A program made the position numbers and the translations under genes. The notes beneath the pieces were generated by a model. It ran no database searches. It had not been told where the DNA came from and saw only the letters and a list, made by a program, of their open reading frames with translations. A stretch of 64,000 nt of DNA, from contig NZ_SPQM01000010.1 of assembly GCF_004570345.1 (NCBI RefSeq), positions 1-64,000 on the forward strand. The letters run 5' to 3'. The stretch's first letter is position 1. The number at the start of each line of letters is the position of its first letter. This document shows positions 27,940 to 34,991 of the stretch, piece by piece. The stretch comes from Blastococcus sp. CT_GayMR20 (GTDB lineage Bacteria; Actinomycetota; Actinomycetes; Mycobacteriales; Geodermatophilaceae).

Positions 27940-29648
27940 TGACCCGGTCCGTGGAGGAGGACCAGGGGCTGGAGGGCCTGCTGGCGGACCTGCCGCCGGG
28001 GGAGACCCCGGACCTGACCGGCGCGTTTCCCCGGCTGGAGGACTCGCAACTCCAGATGCTGCAGGCATGGGGGGAGCGACGACACGTCCCGCACGGCGAG
28101 GTGCTGATCGCGGAGGGCGAGCCGGAGGACACCTTCTACGTGCTGTTCTCCGGGCGGGTCGCCGTGGCGGAAGCGGTGGGGACGCCGGACCAGCGCGTCG
28201 TCCGCGTGCACGGGCCCGGCCGATTCCTCGGTGACCTGGGCATGCTCACCGGGCAGCCCGCCTACGCAACCACCATCGTTGCCGACCCGGGGGAGGTGCT
28301 GGCGATCCCCGCCGAGCGGCTGCGCGCCGGGGCGGCCGCGTCCCCGGCCTTCGGCGACCTGCTGCTGCGCGCCCTCCTGCTCCGGCGCTGGCTGGCGCTG
28401 GGGGAGGGGATGGGCTTCCGGATCATCGGCTCCCGGTTCTCCGCCGAGAGCCGGCAGCTGCGCGAGTTCGCCGCACGCAATCGGCTGCCGCACAAGTTCG
28501 TCGACCTGGAGACCGATCCGTCGGCCGAGCGGCTGCTCCGCGGCCTCGGACTGGCGCCCGACGACACGCCCGTGGTGCTGTTCCGACGGCAGGTACTGCG
28601 CAATCCGTCCCCGGCGGACCTGGCCGCGGCGTTCGGCCTGCGCGAGGTGGACCCCGCGGAGAAGGTCGTCGACCTGGTGGTCGTGGGCGCCGGACCGGCG
28701 GGCCTCGCGGCCGCGGTCTACGGCGCCTCGGAGGGCCTCGACACCGCTGTTCTCGACGGCGTCGCGCCGGGAGGGCAGGCGGCGCGGACGTCGTGCATCG
28801 AGAACTACCTCGGCTTCCCCTCCGGGATCTCCGGGGGCGAGCTGGCCGATCGCGCCGTGCTGCAGGTGGAGAAGTTCGGGGCGCGGCGGTCCGTCCCGGC
28901 GGAGGTGGTGGGGATGGAGGAGCGCGACGGGAACCACGTGCTCCGGTTCGCCGACGGCGGCGAGCTGGCCACCCGGACGGTGATCGTCGCGTCCGGCGTG
29001 CGGGTCCGCCGGCTCCCGGTCCCCGGACTGGAGCAGTTCGAGGACACGTGCGTGTACTACGCGGCCACGCCCATCGAGGCCCAGCAGTGCGCCGGCGACC
29101 CGGTGGTGGTCGTCGGTGGGGGCAACTCGGGCGGCCAGGCCGCGGTCTTCCTCACCGACCACGCCTCCCAGGTCCGCCTGGTGGTCAGAGAGGACAGGCT
29201 CGACGAGAACATGTCGCGCTACCTCGCGGACCGGATCACGCAGGACCCGCGCGTGGAGGTGCACCTCCACACCGAGGTGGAGGCCGCGGAGGGCGAGGGT
29301 GGCCGCCTCGAGGCCGTCGTCGTGAAGGACACGGTGACCGGGAAGCGGCAGCGCCTGCCCGCGCGCGACCTCATGGTGTTCATCGGGGGCGAGCCCAGCA
29401 CGTCGTGGTTGCCGGACTCGGTCGCTCTGGACCCCGGTGGCTACGTGCTGACCGGGCCGCAGGCGCGCCGGGCGACGGAGCGAGGGGAGTCCGACGGACC
29501 CGACCCGCTGCTGCTCGAGACCAGCCTGCCCGGCGTCTTCGCAGCCGGCGACGTGCGCAGCGGCTCGGTGAAGCGGGTCGCCTCGGCGGCGGGGGAGGGC
29601 GCGATGGCGGTGCGCCTGGTGCACGAGCACCTGGCGACGACGCGGTGA
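27939..29648 (+). CDS. cNMP-domain thioredoxin-reductase-like flavoprotein
   Basis: A 569-residue fusion. Residues 25-150 are a cyclic-nucleotide-binding (CAP-type) domain (GEVLIAEGEPEDTFYVLFSG). Residues about 155-235 are a small thioredoxin-like linker domain without a CxxC. From residue 245 a thioredoxin-reductase-type FAD/NAD(P) module follows: VVGAGPAGLAAAVYGASEG near 250, VVVVGGGNSGGQAAVF near 390 and the late FAD motif GVFAAGDVRSGSVKRVASA. Where classical reductases carry CATC, this reads YYAATP, with single cysteines at about 371 and 384, so normal disulfide transfer looks impossible. The start overlaps the zinc-finger stop; the in-frame upstream extension is antisense-like. Confidence 0.9.
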   Translation: MTRSVEEDQGLEGLLADLPPGETPDLTGAFPRLEDSQLQMLQAWGERRHVPHGEVLIAEGEPEDTFYVLFSGRVAVAEAVGTPDQRVVRVHGPGRFLGDLGMLTGQPAYATTIVADPGEVLAIPAERLRAGAAASPAFGDLLLRALLLRRWLALGEGMGFRIIGSRFSAESRQLREFAARNRLPHKFVDLETDPSAERLLRGLGLAPDDTPVVLFRRQVLRNPSPADLAAAFGLREVDPAEKVVDLVVVGAGPAGLAAAVYGASEGLDTAVLDGVAPGGQAARTSCIENYLGFPSGISGGELADRAVLQVEKFGARRSVPAEVVGMEERDGNHVLRFADGGELATRTVIVASGVRVRRLPVPGLEQFEDTCVYYAATPIEAQQCAGDPVVVVGGGNSGGQAAVFLTDHASQVRLVVREDRLDENMSRYLADRITQDPRVEVHLHTEVEAAEGEGGRLEAVVVKDTVTGKRQRLPARDLMVFIGGEPSTSWLPDSVALDPGGYVLTGPQARRATERGESDGPDPLLLETSLPGVFAAGDVRSGSVKRVASAAGEGAMAVRLVHEHLATTR

Positions 29649-29737
29649 GCGAGAAGCGCGAGGGGGGCGAGGGGGGCGTGCCGAGCCCGTCGATCGAACA
29701 GCCGGAGTGGGCGGCGCTCATCCGGCTGGTGCTGTAG
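29645..29737 (+). CDS. Coupled 30-codon ORF ending in amber
   Basis: A GTG start overlaps the flavoprotein stop (GTGA) and opens 30 codons ending PSIEQPEWAALIRLVL before a TAG. The next gene begins at GTG 29,759 in the same frame, with no other stop between. The simplest reading is the original N terminus of the membrane protein that follows, cut off by an in-frame amber codon. The alternative is a real short leader peptide that re-initiates the next gene. The direct repeat GAGGGGGGC in tandem near its start may promote slippage. Confidence 0.45.
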   Translation: MSEKREGGEGGVPSPSIEQPEWAALIRLVL

Positions 29738-29758
29738 ATCGAGGCGGCGGGCGCCCGG

Positions 29759-30862
29759 GTGGCAGAGGTCCGGGTGGGGGTGGTCAACGCCCCCGCGATC
29801 TCCGACGAGCTGACCACCGGGCTCGTCGACGACATCCGAGGGGAGCTCGAAGCGCGCTTCCCGGAGGTGAGGTGGGCATTCCAGCTCCTCGACGACGGCC
29901 TGGTCGAGCCGCCGGCGGACGACAGCGAGATCGTCGGCGCAGCGCGGCAGCTCCTCCTGACGCGCGCGTGGGATCTCGTCGTCGTCCTGACCGACTTGCC
30001 CCTGATGGTGGTGAGACGACCGGTGGTGGCCCACGCGAGCCCCATGCACGGGGTCGCGGTGCTGTCGGTGCCCGCGCTCGGAACCCTCGCCGTGCGACGG
30101 CGTCTCCGGAACGCCGTACTGCGCCTGATCGGCGCACTCCTCGGCGAGGCCGAGGACGACGGGCTCGGTGAGGCCAGGGGCTGCAGCGCCGACGATCGCA
30201 CGGACGCTGCGGGGAGGCGGCGGATCGACTCCCGGCTGCGCGAGCTGGGTTCCGTCGTCGAGGGGCAGGCGCCGTCCCTCCGGTTCACGACTCGTGTGTT
30301 CACCGGCCACCTCCGGCTGCTGTTCGGCATGGTGCGGGCCAATCGTCCGTGGCAGCTGGCCGCTCGCTTGTCCCGGGCGCTGGCTGCGGCCGCTGCTGCG
30401 GGTGTCTTCGCGCTCGTCACTCCGGACATCTGGACCCTGGCCAGTGCCCTCGGGTGGCAGCGGTTGACGGTGGTCAGCGTGGGCTCGGTCGTCGCGATCG
30501 GGCTGACCCTGATCGTCGGCGCGCGGCTGTGGGAGCGCGTTGCGAACCCGCGCACCAGGCAGCAGGTCGTGCTGTTCAACATCGCGACCACGGCGACGGT
30601 CGTGATCGGGGTGGCCGCCTTCTACGTCGCGCTCTTCGTGCTGAGCCTGCTCGCCGGCCTGCTGCTGATCGTCCCGTCCCTCCTCGCTGATGCGATCAGC
30701 CATCCGGTGACGTTCCGGGACTACGTCGAGGTCGCCTGGTTGACGTCCTCGCTGGCCACGGTCGGCGGTGCCCTCGGTGCGGGTCTCGAGTCGGACGAGG
30801 CGGTTCGTCGCGCTGCTTACACCTATCGCACGAGTCGCGCCACCGAACGCGGTGACGGCTGA
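29759..30862 (+). CDS. Membrane protein of unknown function, possibly N-truncated
   Basis: A 367-residue protein I do not recognise beyond similarity to actinobacterial hypothetical membrane proteins. Residues 1-125 look soluble and Rossmann-like (VRVGVVNAPAISDELTTGL, then WDLVVVLTDLPL); residues 165-200 are helical and basic. About four membrane helices lie at 203-222, 234-256, 280-310 and 325-345. The GTG at 29,759 has no clear ribosome site, and the same frame continues upstream through a single TAG to the coupled GTG at 29,645. The natural protein may thus be about 405 residues. Its place at the end of the chaperone/redox operon suggests an envelope-stress role. Confidence 0.65.
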   Translation: MAEVRVGVVNAPAISDELTTGLVDDIRGELEARFPEVRWAFQLLDDGLVEPPADDSEIVGAARQLLLTRAWDLVVVLTDLPLMVVRRPVVAHASPMHGVAVLSVPALGTLAVRRRLRNAVLRLIGALLGEAEDDGLGEARGCSADDRTDAAGRRRIDSRLRELGSVVEGQAPSLRFTTRVFTGHLRLLFGMVRANRPWQLAARLSRALAAAAAAGVFALVTPDIWTLASALGWQRLTVVSVGSVVAIGLTLIVGARLWERVANPRTRQQVVLFNIATTATVVIGVAAFYVALFVLSLLAGLLLIVPSLLADAISHPVTFRDYVEVAWLTSSLATVGGALGAGLESDEAVRRAAYTYRTSRATERGDG

Positions 30863-30885
30863 CCAGGGCGCAGGCGCCTGCAGGC

Positions 30886-30900
30886 CCCCGCTCTGCGGGG
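30886..30900. terminator. Hairpin between convergent genes
   Basis: CCCCGC-TCT-GCGGGG forms a tight six-bp GC stem with a three-base loop, just inside the 67-bp gap where the chaperone operon meets the convergent DUF2254 gene. A second dyad (GCAGGCGCCTGC) lies a few bases before it. Confidence 0.55.
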
Positions 30901-30929
30901 CAGAAGCCGGCGGAGCGTCGAGGGCCGGC

Positions 30930-32252
30930 TCAGCGCGGCACGGGGACCGACCGTGATGGTGGCGCACGGGTGACGTCGGCGCCCGACCCGATGCCCTCGG
31001 TGTCGGGCGTGAGCGCCGCGAGGACGTCCTCCTCGTCGTCGTAGGCGCGTCGGACGGCGGCGTCCAGGAGCCGCAGCTGGCGGTCCAGCGGTTCCTGTCG
31101 GTCGGCCGGCGCCACGCACTTGAGGTCGGCCAGCGCCGCGCACAGTTTCCGGGACACCTGTGGCTCCGACGCCCCGGCGAGGCGGATCTCGTCGAAGGCC
31201 AGGCGGACGTAGCCGTCCCAGCTGACGGTCCGCTCGATCAGCCGCACCACCCCGTCCTCGTCGCGGTGTTCACCGCAGGGCAGGGGACGAGCGGCGATCT
31301 GGCGCAGCAGGTCGTGCAGCCGGTGCAGCGCCTGGACCGCCGTCGTGGGGTCGTTGAACGGCTGCGCGATCGACCGCACGGCGATGTCGACGAGCTTCCG
31401 GAAGCCGTAGGCGAGATCCTCGGTGTGCACGCGCTCCTCGGCGAGCAGGACGTGGCGGGCGACGTCGGTCATCCGGAGCCGACCGGCCAGGTCCGCGTCC
31501 CCGCCCGCCGTCGACCGGGTGCCCGGAAGCACCCGGAACAGCGGCGCGCCGCCGACGACGAAGTCTCCGACGACGGGGACCAGCTCCAGCACGCAGTCCG
31601 CCCGTCGGGCCGCGGCAACCAGGGCGGGGCGATCGACGCGGATCACGTTGCCGGGTTCTGCGGCGACGATCGCGTCGGGGCCGCCGGTGACGACCGGCAG
31701 ATCTCCGTGTTCCCGGACGATGAACTCGCGGCTGCGGTCGCCGACGAGGTCGATCAGCGCCGCGACCCGGAGGCCGTGGCCGGCATGGTGCACGAACAGG
31801 ATGAGCACGATGATGCTGGCGAGCATGAGGACGTACGAGAGCAGCATCGACAGTCCGGGCACCGTGCCGGTGTCGGAGCCGCGGATCTCGCGCAGGGTCA
31901 GCACCGTGACGAGGAAGGTCGCGCCGAACAGCCCGATCGCCAGCTGGCTCCACCGGTCGGTGAGCAGCGCGCCCACGATGCGGGGCGAGAACTGGCCCAT
32001 CGCCAGCTGGACCGCGACCAGGGTGACCGTCAGGACGAGGGTGGTCAGCGACACCATCGCGGTCGCGAAGGAGGACAGGATGAACTGCGCGTCGGACGGC
32101 GTCCCGGTCAGGCTCTGGGGGATGAGGCGGTAGTCCGTCGCCCGGTCCACGGCGAGCGTTCCGAGGGCCACGAGGGCGCCCGCGGCGAGGCAACCGATGG
32201 GCAGCAGCCACAGGCTGGCGCCGACGAACCGCTGGAGCCGCATCCTGTTCAC
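30930..32252 (-). CDS. DUF2254 membrane protein
   Basis: A 440-residue inner-membrane protein of the DUF2254 family. Four helices fall in the first 165 residues: WLLPIGCLAAGALVALG, then ATAMVSLTTLVLTVTLVAVQ followed by the family hallmark QFSPRIV, then LAIGLFGATFLVTVL, and SYVLMLASIIVLILF. The rest is a soluble domain with VRSIAQPFNDPTTAVQALHRLHDLL, also a family hallmark. The function of the family is unknown. The start is a GTG overlapping the stop of a 38-codon ORF (GTGA). The gene follows the LuxR regulator and an operator palindrome on the same strand. Confidence 0.88.
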   Translation of the reverse strand: MNRMRLQRFVGASLWLLPIGCLAAGALVALGTLAVDRATDYRLIPQSLTGTPSDAQFILSSFATAMVSLTTLVLTVTLVAVQLAMGQFSPRIVGALLTDRWSQLAIGLFGATFLVTVLTLREIRGSDTGTVPGLSMLLSYVLMLASIIVLILFVHHAGHGLRVAALIDLVGDRSREFIVREHGDLPVVTGGPDAIVAAEPGNVIRVDRPALVAAARRADCVLELVPVVGDFVVGGAPLFRVLPGTRSTAGGDADLAGRLRMTDVARHVLLAEERVHTEDLAYGFRKLVDIAVRSIAQPFNDPTTAVQALHRLHDLLRQIAARPLPCGEHRDEDGVVRLIERTVSWDGYVRLAFDEIRLAGASEPQVSRKLCAALADLKCVAPADRQEPLDRQLRLLDAAVRRAYDDEEDVLAALTPDTEGIGSGADVTRAPPSRSVPVPR

Positions 32253-32365
32253 GAACTGGAGGTGCTGATCGCGTCCCCGAGACGGGAGAGCAGTGGGGGC
32301 TCGGCGCGGGGCGGGCTGGAGGCCTGCCACTCCGCCGTCCCGATGAACGACTCGTCCCCGATCAT
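32249..32365 (-). CDS. 38-residue ORF coupled to DUF2254 gene
   Basis: An ATG preceded by GGGGGAGACC opens 38 codons (begins MIGDESFIGTAEWQ, ends DAISTSSS). The TGA overlaps the GTG of the DUF2254 gene. The ribosome site here is much better than any directly before DUF2254, which suggests that translation of the membrane protein depends on reading through this peptide. It may be a leader or a genuine small protein. I know of no homologue. Confidence 0.5.
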   Translation of the reverse strand: MIGDESFIGTAEWQASSPPRAEPPLLSRLGDAISTSSS

Positions 32366-32470
32366 GGTCTCCCCCGGGGTGGACGGACGTGCTCCTGCGG
32401 ACGCACCCGATCCGGCGATCCGTCGGAACGCCAGGTCCCCTCATGAAACCGAAGCCGACGCGGCAGCTCC

Positions 32471-32488
32471 ATCGGCAGAACTCCCCAT
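32471..32488. promoter_or_regulatory. Operator palindrome before DUF2254 unit
   Basis: ATCGGCAG-AA-CTCCCCAT matches the consensus in 14 of 16 positions. It lies 11 bp after the LuxR-gene stop and 105 bp before the 38-codon ORF, so the DUF2254 pair probably has its own regulated promoter. Confidence 0.6.
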
Positions 32489-32498
32489 TTCACGCCTC

Positions 32499-33503
32499 TC
32501 AGGGCGGTGGAGACAGGGGCACGTAGAGACCTTGGCGCTCGGCCCGCACCGCGGCGAGCGTCCTCGTGGGTGCACCGAGCTTGACGAGGATGTGCTCCAG
32601 GTGTGCTGCGACGGTTCGCGGTGCCACGACCAGCGAGTGGGCGATCTGCTGGTTGGAACACCCCTCGATCAGGAACCCGAGCACCTCCAGCTCGCGCGGG
32701 GTCAGCCCCTTGAGGTCGGTCACGCGGGAGAGGACGACCGTCCCGAGGAGGTTTGCCGACGGCTCCTCACCGCTGGCCAGGACGGTCACGCGGACGTGCC
32801 CGTCCGGGGCGTGGCGTCCTCCGCGCGGCCACAGGAACGACGTGAAGATCTGGCCGTCGTCGAGGCGGGAGCAGGCGAGATCCACGAGGGCCGATCCATC
32901 GACGAGGAGTGCGTCGCCGTCGAGGCCGGGCAGTGGTCGCGTGGTCCTGTCGCAGCGCAGTACCGCCCCGGCGGTCGCCCCCCGCACCAGCCGGGCCGCT
33001 GCCGCCAGTGATCGCAGCGGGTCGATCCCGCGTGCCAGAACAGGGGTGAGCTGGTGCAGCCGGCGCCGCATGACCAGGGGCGGTGGCTGGCTGCCGGTGT
33101 AGAACAGCGCGAGGAAGCCGACATGGCGCCGCCCGGCGTCGAACAGGGCGACCCCAAGAGCCTCGTGGATCCCGGCCGGGAGAAGGCACTCGGCCCACGT
33201 CGGCAGGTCTTCGGCCGGGTAGGGCAGGTCGGAGGGGCTCAGCGGAGGGCGGGCGCGGTCGGTCTGGGTCACCTCGATGTCGCGCGCCGTCTCGGGGCCA
33301 CCCAGGTACTGCACGGTGCCTTCGTCGAGGTCGGTGCTGCCCAGGGAGGTGTAGCTGCCGCGCATCGGATCGGCGAGGGCCAGCCACGCGGCATCGAAGG
33401 GGACGACGCGGCGAAGCCTGTCCAGCATCCCCTCCGCGCGTTCGGAGAGGGGACGGGTCGAATCGGCGACCTCGGCCAGTCCAGGGCTTGCCGTCATCTC
33501 CAT
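32499..33503 (-). CDS. LuxR-type transcriptional regulator
   Basis: A 334-residue regulator. Residues about 20-230 form a GAF-like sensor region (MLDRLRRVVPFDAAWLALAD, then LGVALFDAGRRHVGFLALFY). Residues 268-325 are a LuxR/NarL helix-turn-helix: LTPRELEVLGFLIEGCSNQQIAHSL and RTVAAHLEHILVKLGAPTR. There is no receiver domain, so it is a one-component sensor. ATG 33,503 follows CGGGAG; nine codons of upstream extension were dropped. Proteins with this domain bind palindromes of about 18 bp. With the 18-bp palindromes in the cluster, this is my first candidate for their regulator; the ligand is unknown. Confidence 0.88.
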   Translation of the reverse strand: MEMTASPGLAEVADSTRPLSERAEGMLDRLRRVVPFDAAWLALADPMRGSYTSLGSTDLDEGTVQYLGGPETARDIEVTQTDRARPPLSPSDLPYPAEDLPTWAECLLPAGIHEALGVALFDAGRRHVGFLALFYTGSQPPPLVMRRRLHQLTPVLARGIDPLRSLAAAARLVRGATAGAVLRCDRTTRPLPGLDGDALLVDGSALVDLACSRLDDGQIFTSFLWPRGGRHAPDGHVRVTVLASGEEPSANLLGTVVLSRVTDLKGLTPRELEVLGFLIEGCSNQQIAHSLVVAPRTVAAHLEHILVKLGAPTRTLAAVRAERQGLYVPLSPPP

Positions 33504-33704
33504 CGGTCTCCCGAGTGGCGGCGCCAGCAAGGCACGCTGTTTCTCTCAACGGCGCCGACGCCGCACTCCTGCTCGTGCATCATTACCGCGAAACGGACGG
33601 TGTAGTCCCCGTCACTGTGCAGAAAAAGTGGCCGTGGTCTGAGGATCTGGCTAACGACGCCACGGGTGCGGGTGCGGGTGGGCGGTGGAGCAGTAACGTG
33701 CTGC

Positions 33705-34658
33705 GTGGAGTTTCGCCAGCTCAGGTACTTCCTGGCGGTGGCCGAGGAAGGGCGCTTCAGCCGTGCAGCGCGCCGGCTGCACATCGCCGCGCCGTCCCTC
33801 TCCCAGCAGATCAAGGCCCTGGAACGAGAACTGCGGGAGCCGCTCTTCGAGCGCCGGCCGCAGCGCGTGGAGCTCACCGCGGCCGGGCAGGCACTCGTCG
33901 AGCGGGCCAGGGTGATCATCGCCGAGGTGGAGCGGGCACGTGCGGACGTACAGGCCGCCGGCACGGGTCGGGAGCGACTCACCCTCCGGGTCGCGAACAT
34001 GGCCGACCTGGTCCTGGGCGCTCCGTTGAGGGGGCTGGCCCAGGGCATCGACGGGGTCGAGGTCTCCGTGAGCTCCAGCCGGGGGGACGACGCGCTGGAG
34101 GCCGTCCGTCAGGCCCGCGCCGACGCTGCTGTCGTCTGGAGCCGTCAACCGATCGACCGCGACCTCGACGGTGTCGTCCTCGGCTCGGTGCTCTTCGGCG
34201 TGGTCGTCCCGATGGGCCACCGGGCGGCCGACTCGGCGAGGGTGCCGGTCGCTGAGCTCGCCGGCGAGATCCTGGTCATGTTCCCGCGCGGACCGTTCGC
34301 CGGCGTCTGGGATCGCACGGTGGACCACTTCTTCCCCGGTGGTGCAGGGCCGGGGCAGGTGGTCGTCGAACCGAACCTGCTCAACAGTCCCGAGGCGGTG
34401 CTGCGCGCGGTCGCAGCCGGCGTCGGGATCGCCGCCGGCATCCTGGATGGCGCCGACCGTGCGCGGACCGGCGAGGTCGAGATCCGGCGTCTCGAGCCGG
34501 ACCTGCGGCTCGACCTGGAGGCCGTCTGGCGGGCGCCGGCCGGGCGGTCGGTCCGCAGGCTCGTCGACTTCCTGGTGCGATCGGCGCAGAACCCCGGTAC
34601 CGCCATCGAGGCAGCCGAGCACCCGGTCGGGGGCACCGGGACGTCGCTCAGGGTGTGA
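33705..34658 (+). CDS. LysR-family transcriptional regulator
   Basis: A 317-residue regulator. The winged helix-turn-helix fills residues 1-60 (FRQLRYFLAVAEEGRFSRAA, then PSLSQQIKALEREL), followed by a substrate-binding-like effector domain to about 295. The GTG at 33,705 gives the standard LysR N terminus, VEFRQLRYF, with GGTGGAG upstream; the extension to 33,666 was rejected. It is divergent from the LuxR gene across 201 bp. Its 3' end overlaps, on the other strand, a decayed alcohol dehydrogenase, perhaps its former target. Confidence 0.9.
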   Translation: MEFRQLRYFLAVAEEGRFSRAARRLHIAAPSLSQQIKALERELREPLFERRPQRVELTAAGQALVERARVIIAEVERARADVQAAGTGRERLTLRVANMADLVLGAPLRGLAQGIDGVEVSVSSSRGDDALEAVRQARADAAVVWSRQPIDRDLDGVVLGSVLFGVVVPMGHRAADSARVPVAELAGEILVMFPRGPFAGVWDRTVDHFFPGGAGPGQVVVEPNLLNSPEAVLRAVAAGVGIAAGILDGADRARTGEVEIRRLEPDLRLDLEAVWRAPAGRSVRRLVDFLVRSAQNPGTAIEAAEHPVGGTGTSLRV

Positions 34659-34807
34659 GGACCACCTTCTCCCAGCGCTCCTCCTTGTTCTTGAAGTGTC
34701 GTGCCGGTACGGGGTCTCCCGAGAGGCAGGCGGTCGGTGATCACCCGGGTCGGGTCGATCTCGCCGCTGCGGCAGGACAGGATCGCCTGGCGCAGGACGC
34801 GCGGCCG
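34648..34807 (-). pseudogene. Zinc alcohol/formaldehyde dehydrogenase remnant
   Basis: On the minus strand the last 50 or so codons of a zinc-dependent alcohol or formaldehyde dehydrogenase are visible, split over three frames: RSGEIDPTRVITDRLPLG, then ETPYRH, then HFKNKEERWEKVVLTP and a TGA. Intact relatives end xGxIDPTRVITHRLPLxEAPEAYRxFxxKxDGxxKVVLxP in one frame. At least two frameshifts are therefore present, and no upstream catalytic part remains. It shows that gene loss occurred between the LysR gene and the debranching enzyme. Confidence 0.65.
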
Positions 34808-34991
34808 GTCGATTCGGAGCGGACCGCTGACGGCGGCCCGGGCCCCGGCCGTCGTGGTCGCGGCAGACGCTGTCGAGGCATCAGATCCCCGGCCTGCGGC
34901 CTGCGCCATCGGCAGAACGACCGATTGCCCGTATCCGGTGTCGGAACGAACGTGGGGCGGTCTGGCCCAGGGACGACCGAGGATGGTGACC
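34659..34991. other. Intergenic region before debranching enzyme
   Basis: These 333 bases contain most of the dehydrogenase remnant and, near the debranching gene, an operator palindrome. I see no other gene. Confidence 0.5.
34908..34925 (+). promoter_or_regulatory. Operator palindrome before debranching gene
   Basis: ATCGGCAG-AA-CGACCGAT matches the consensus in 14 of 16 positions and lies 66 bp before the ATG at 34,992. Confidence 0.65.
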
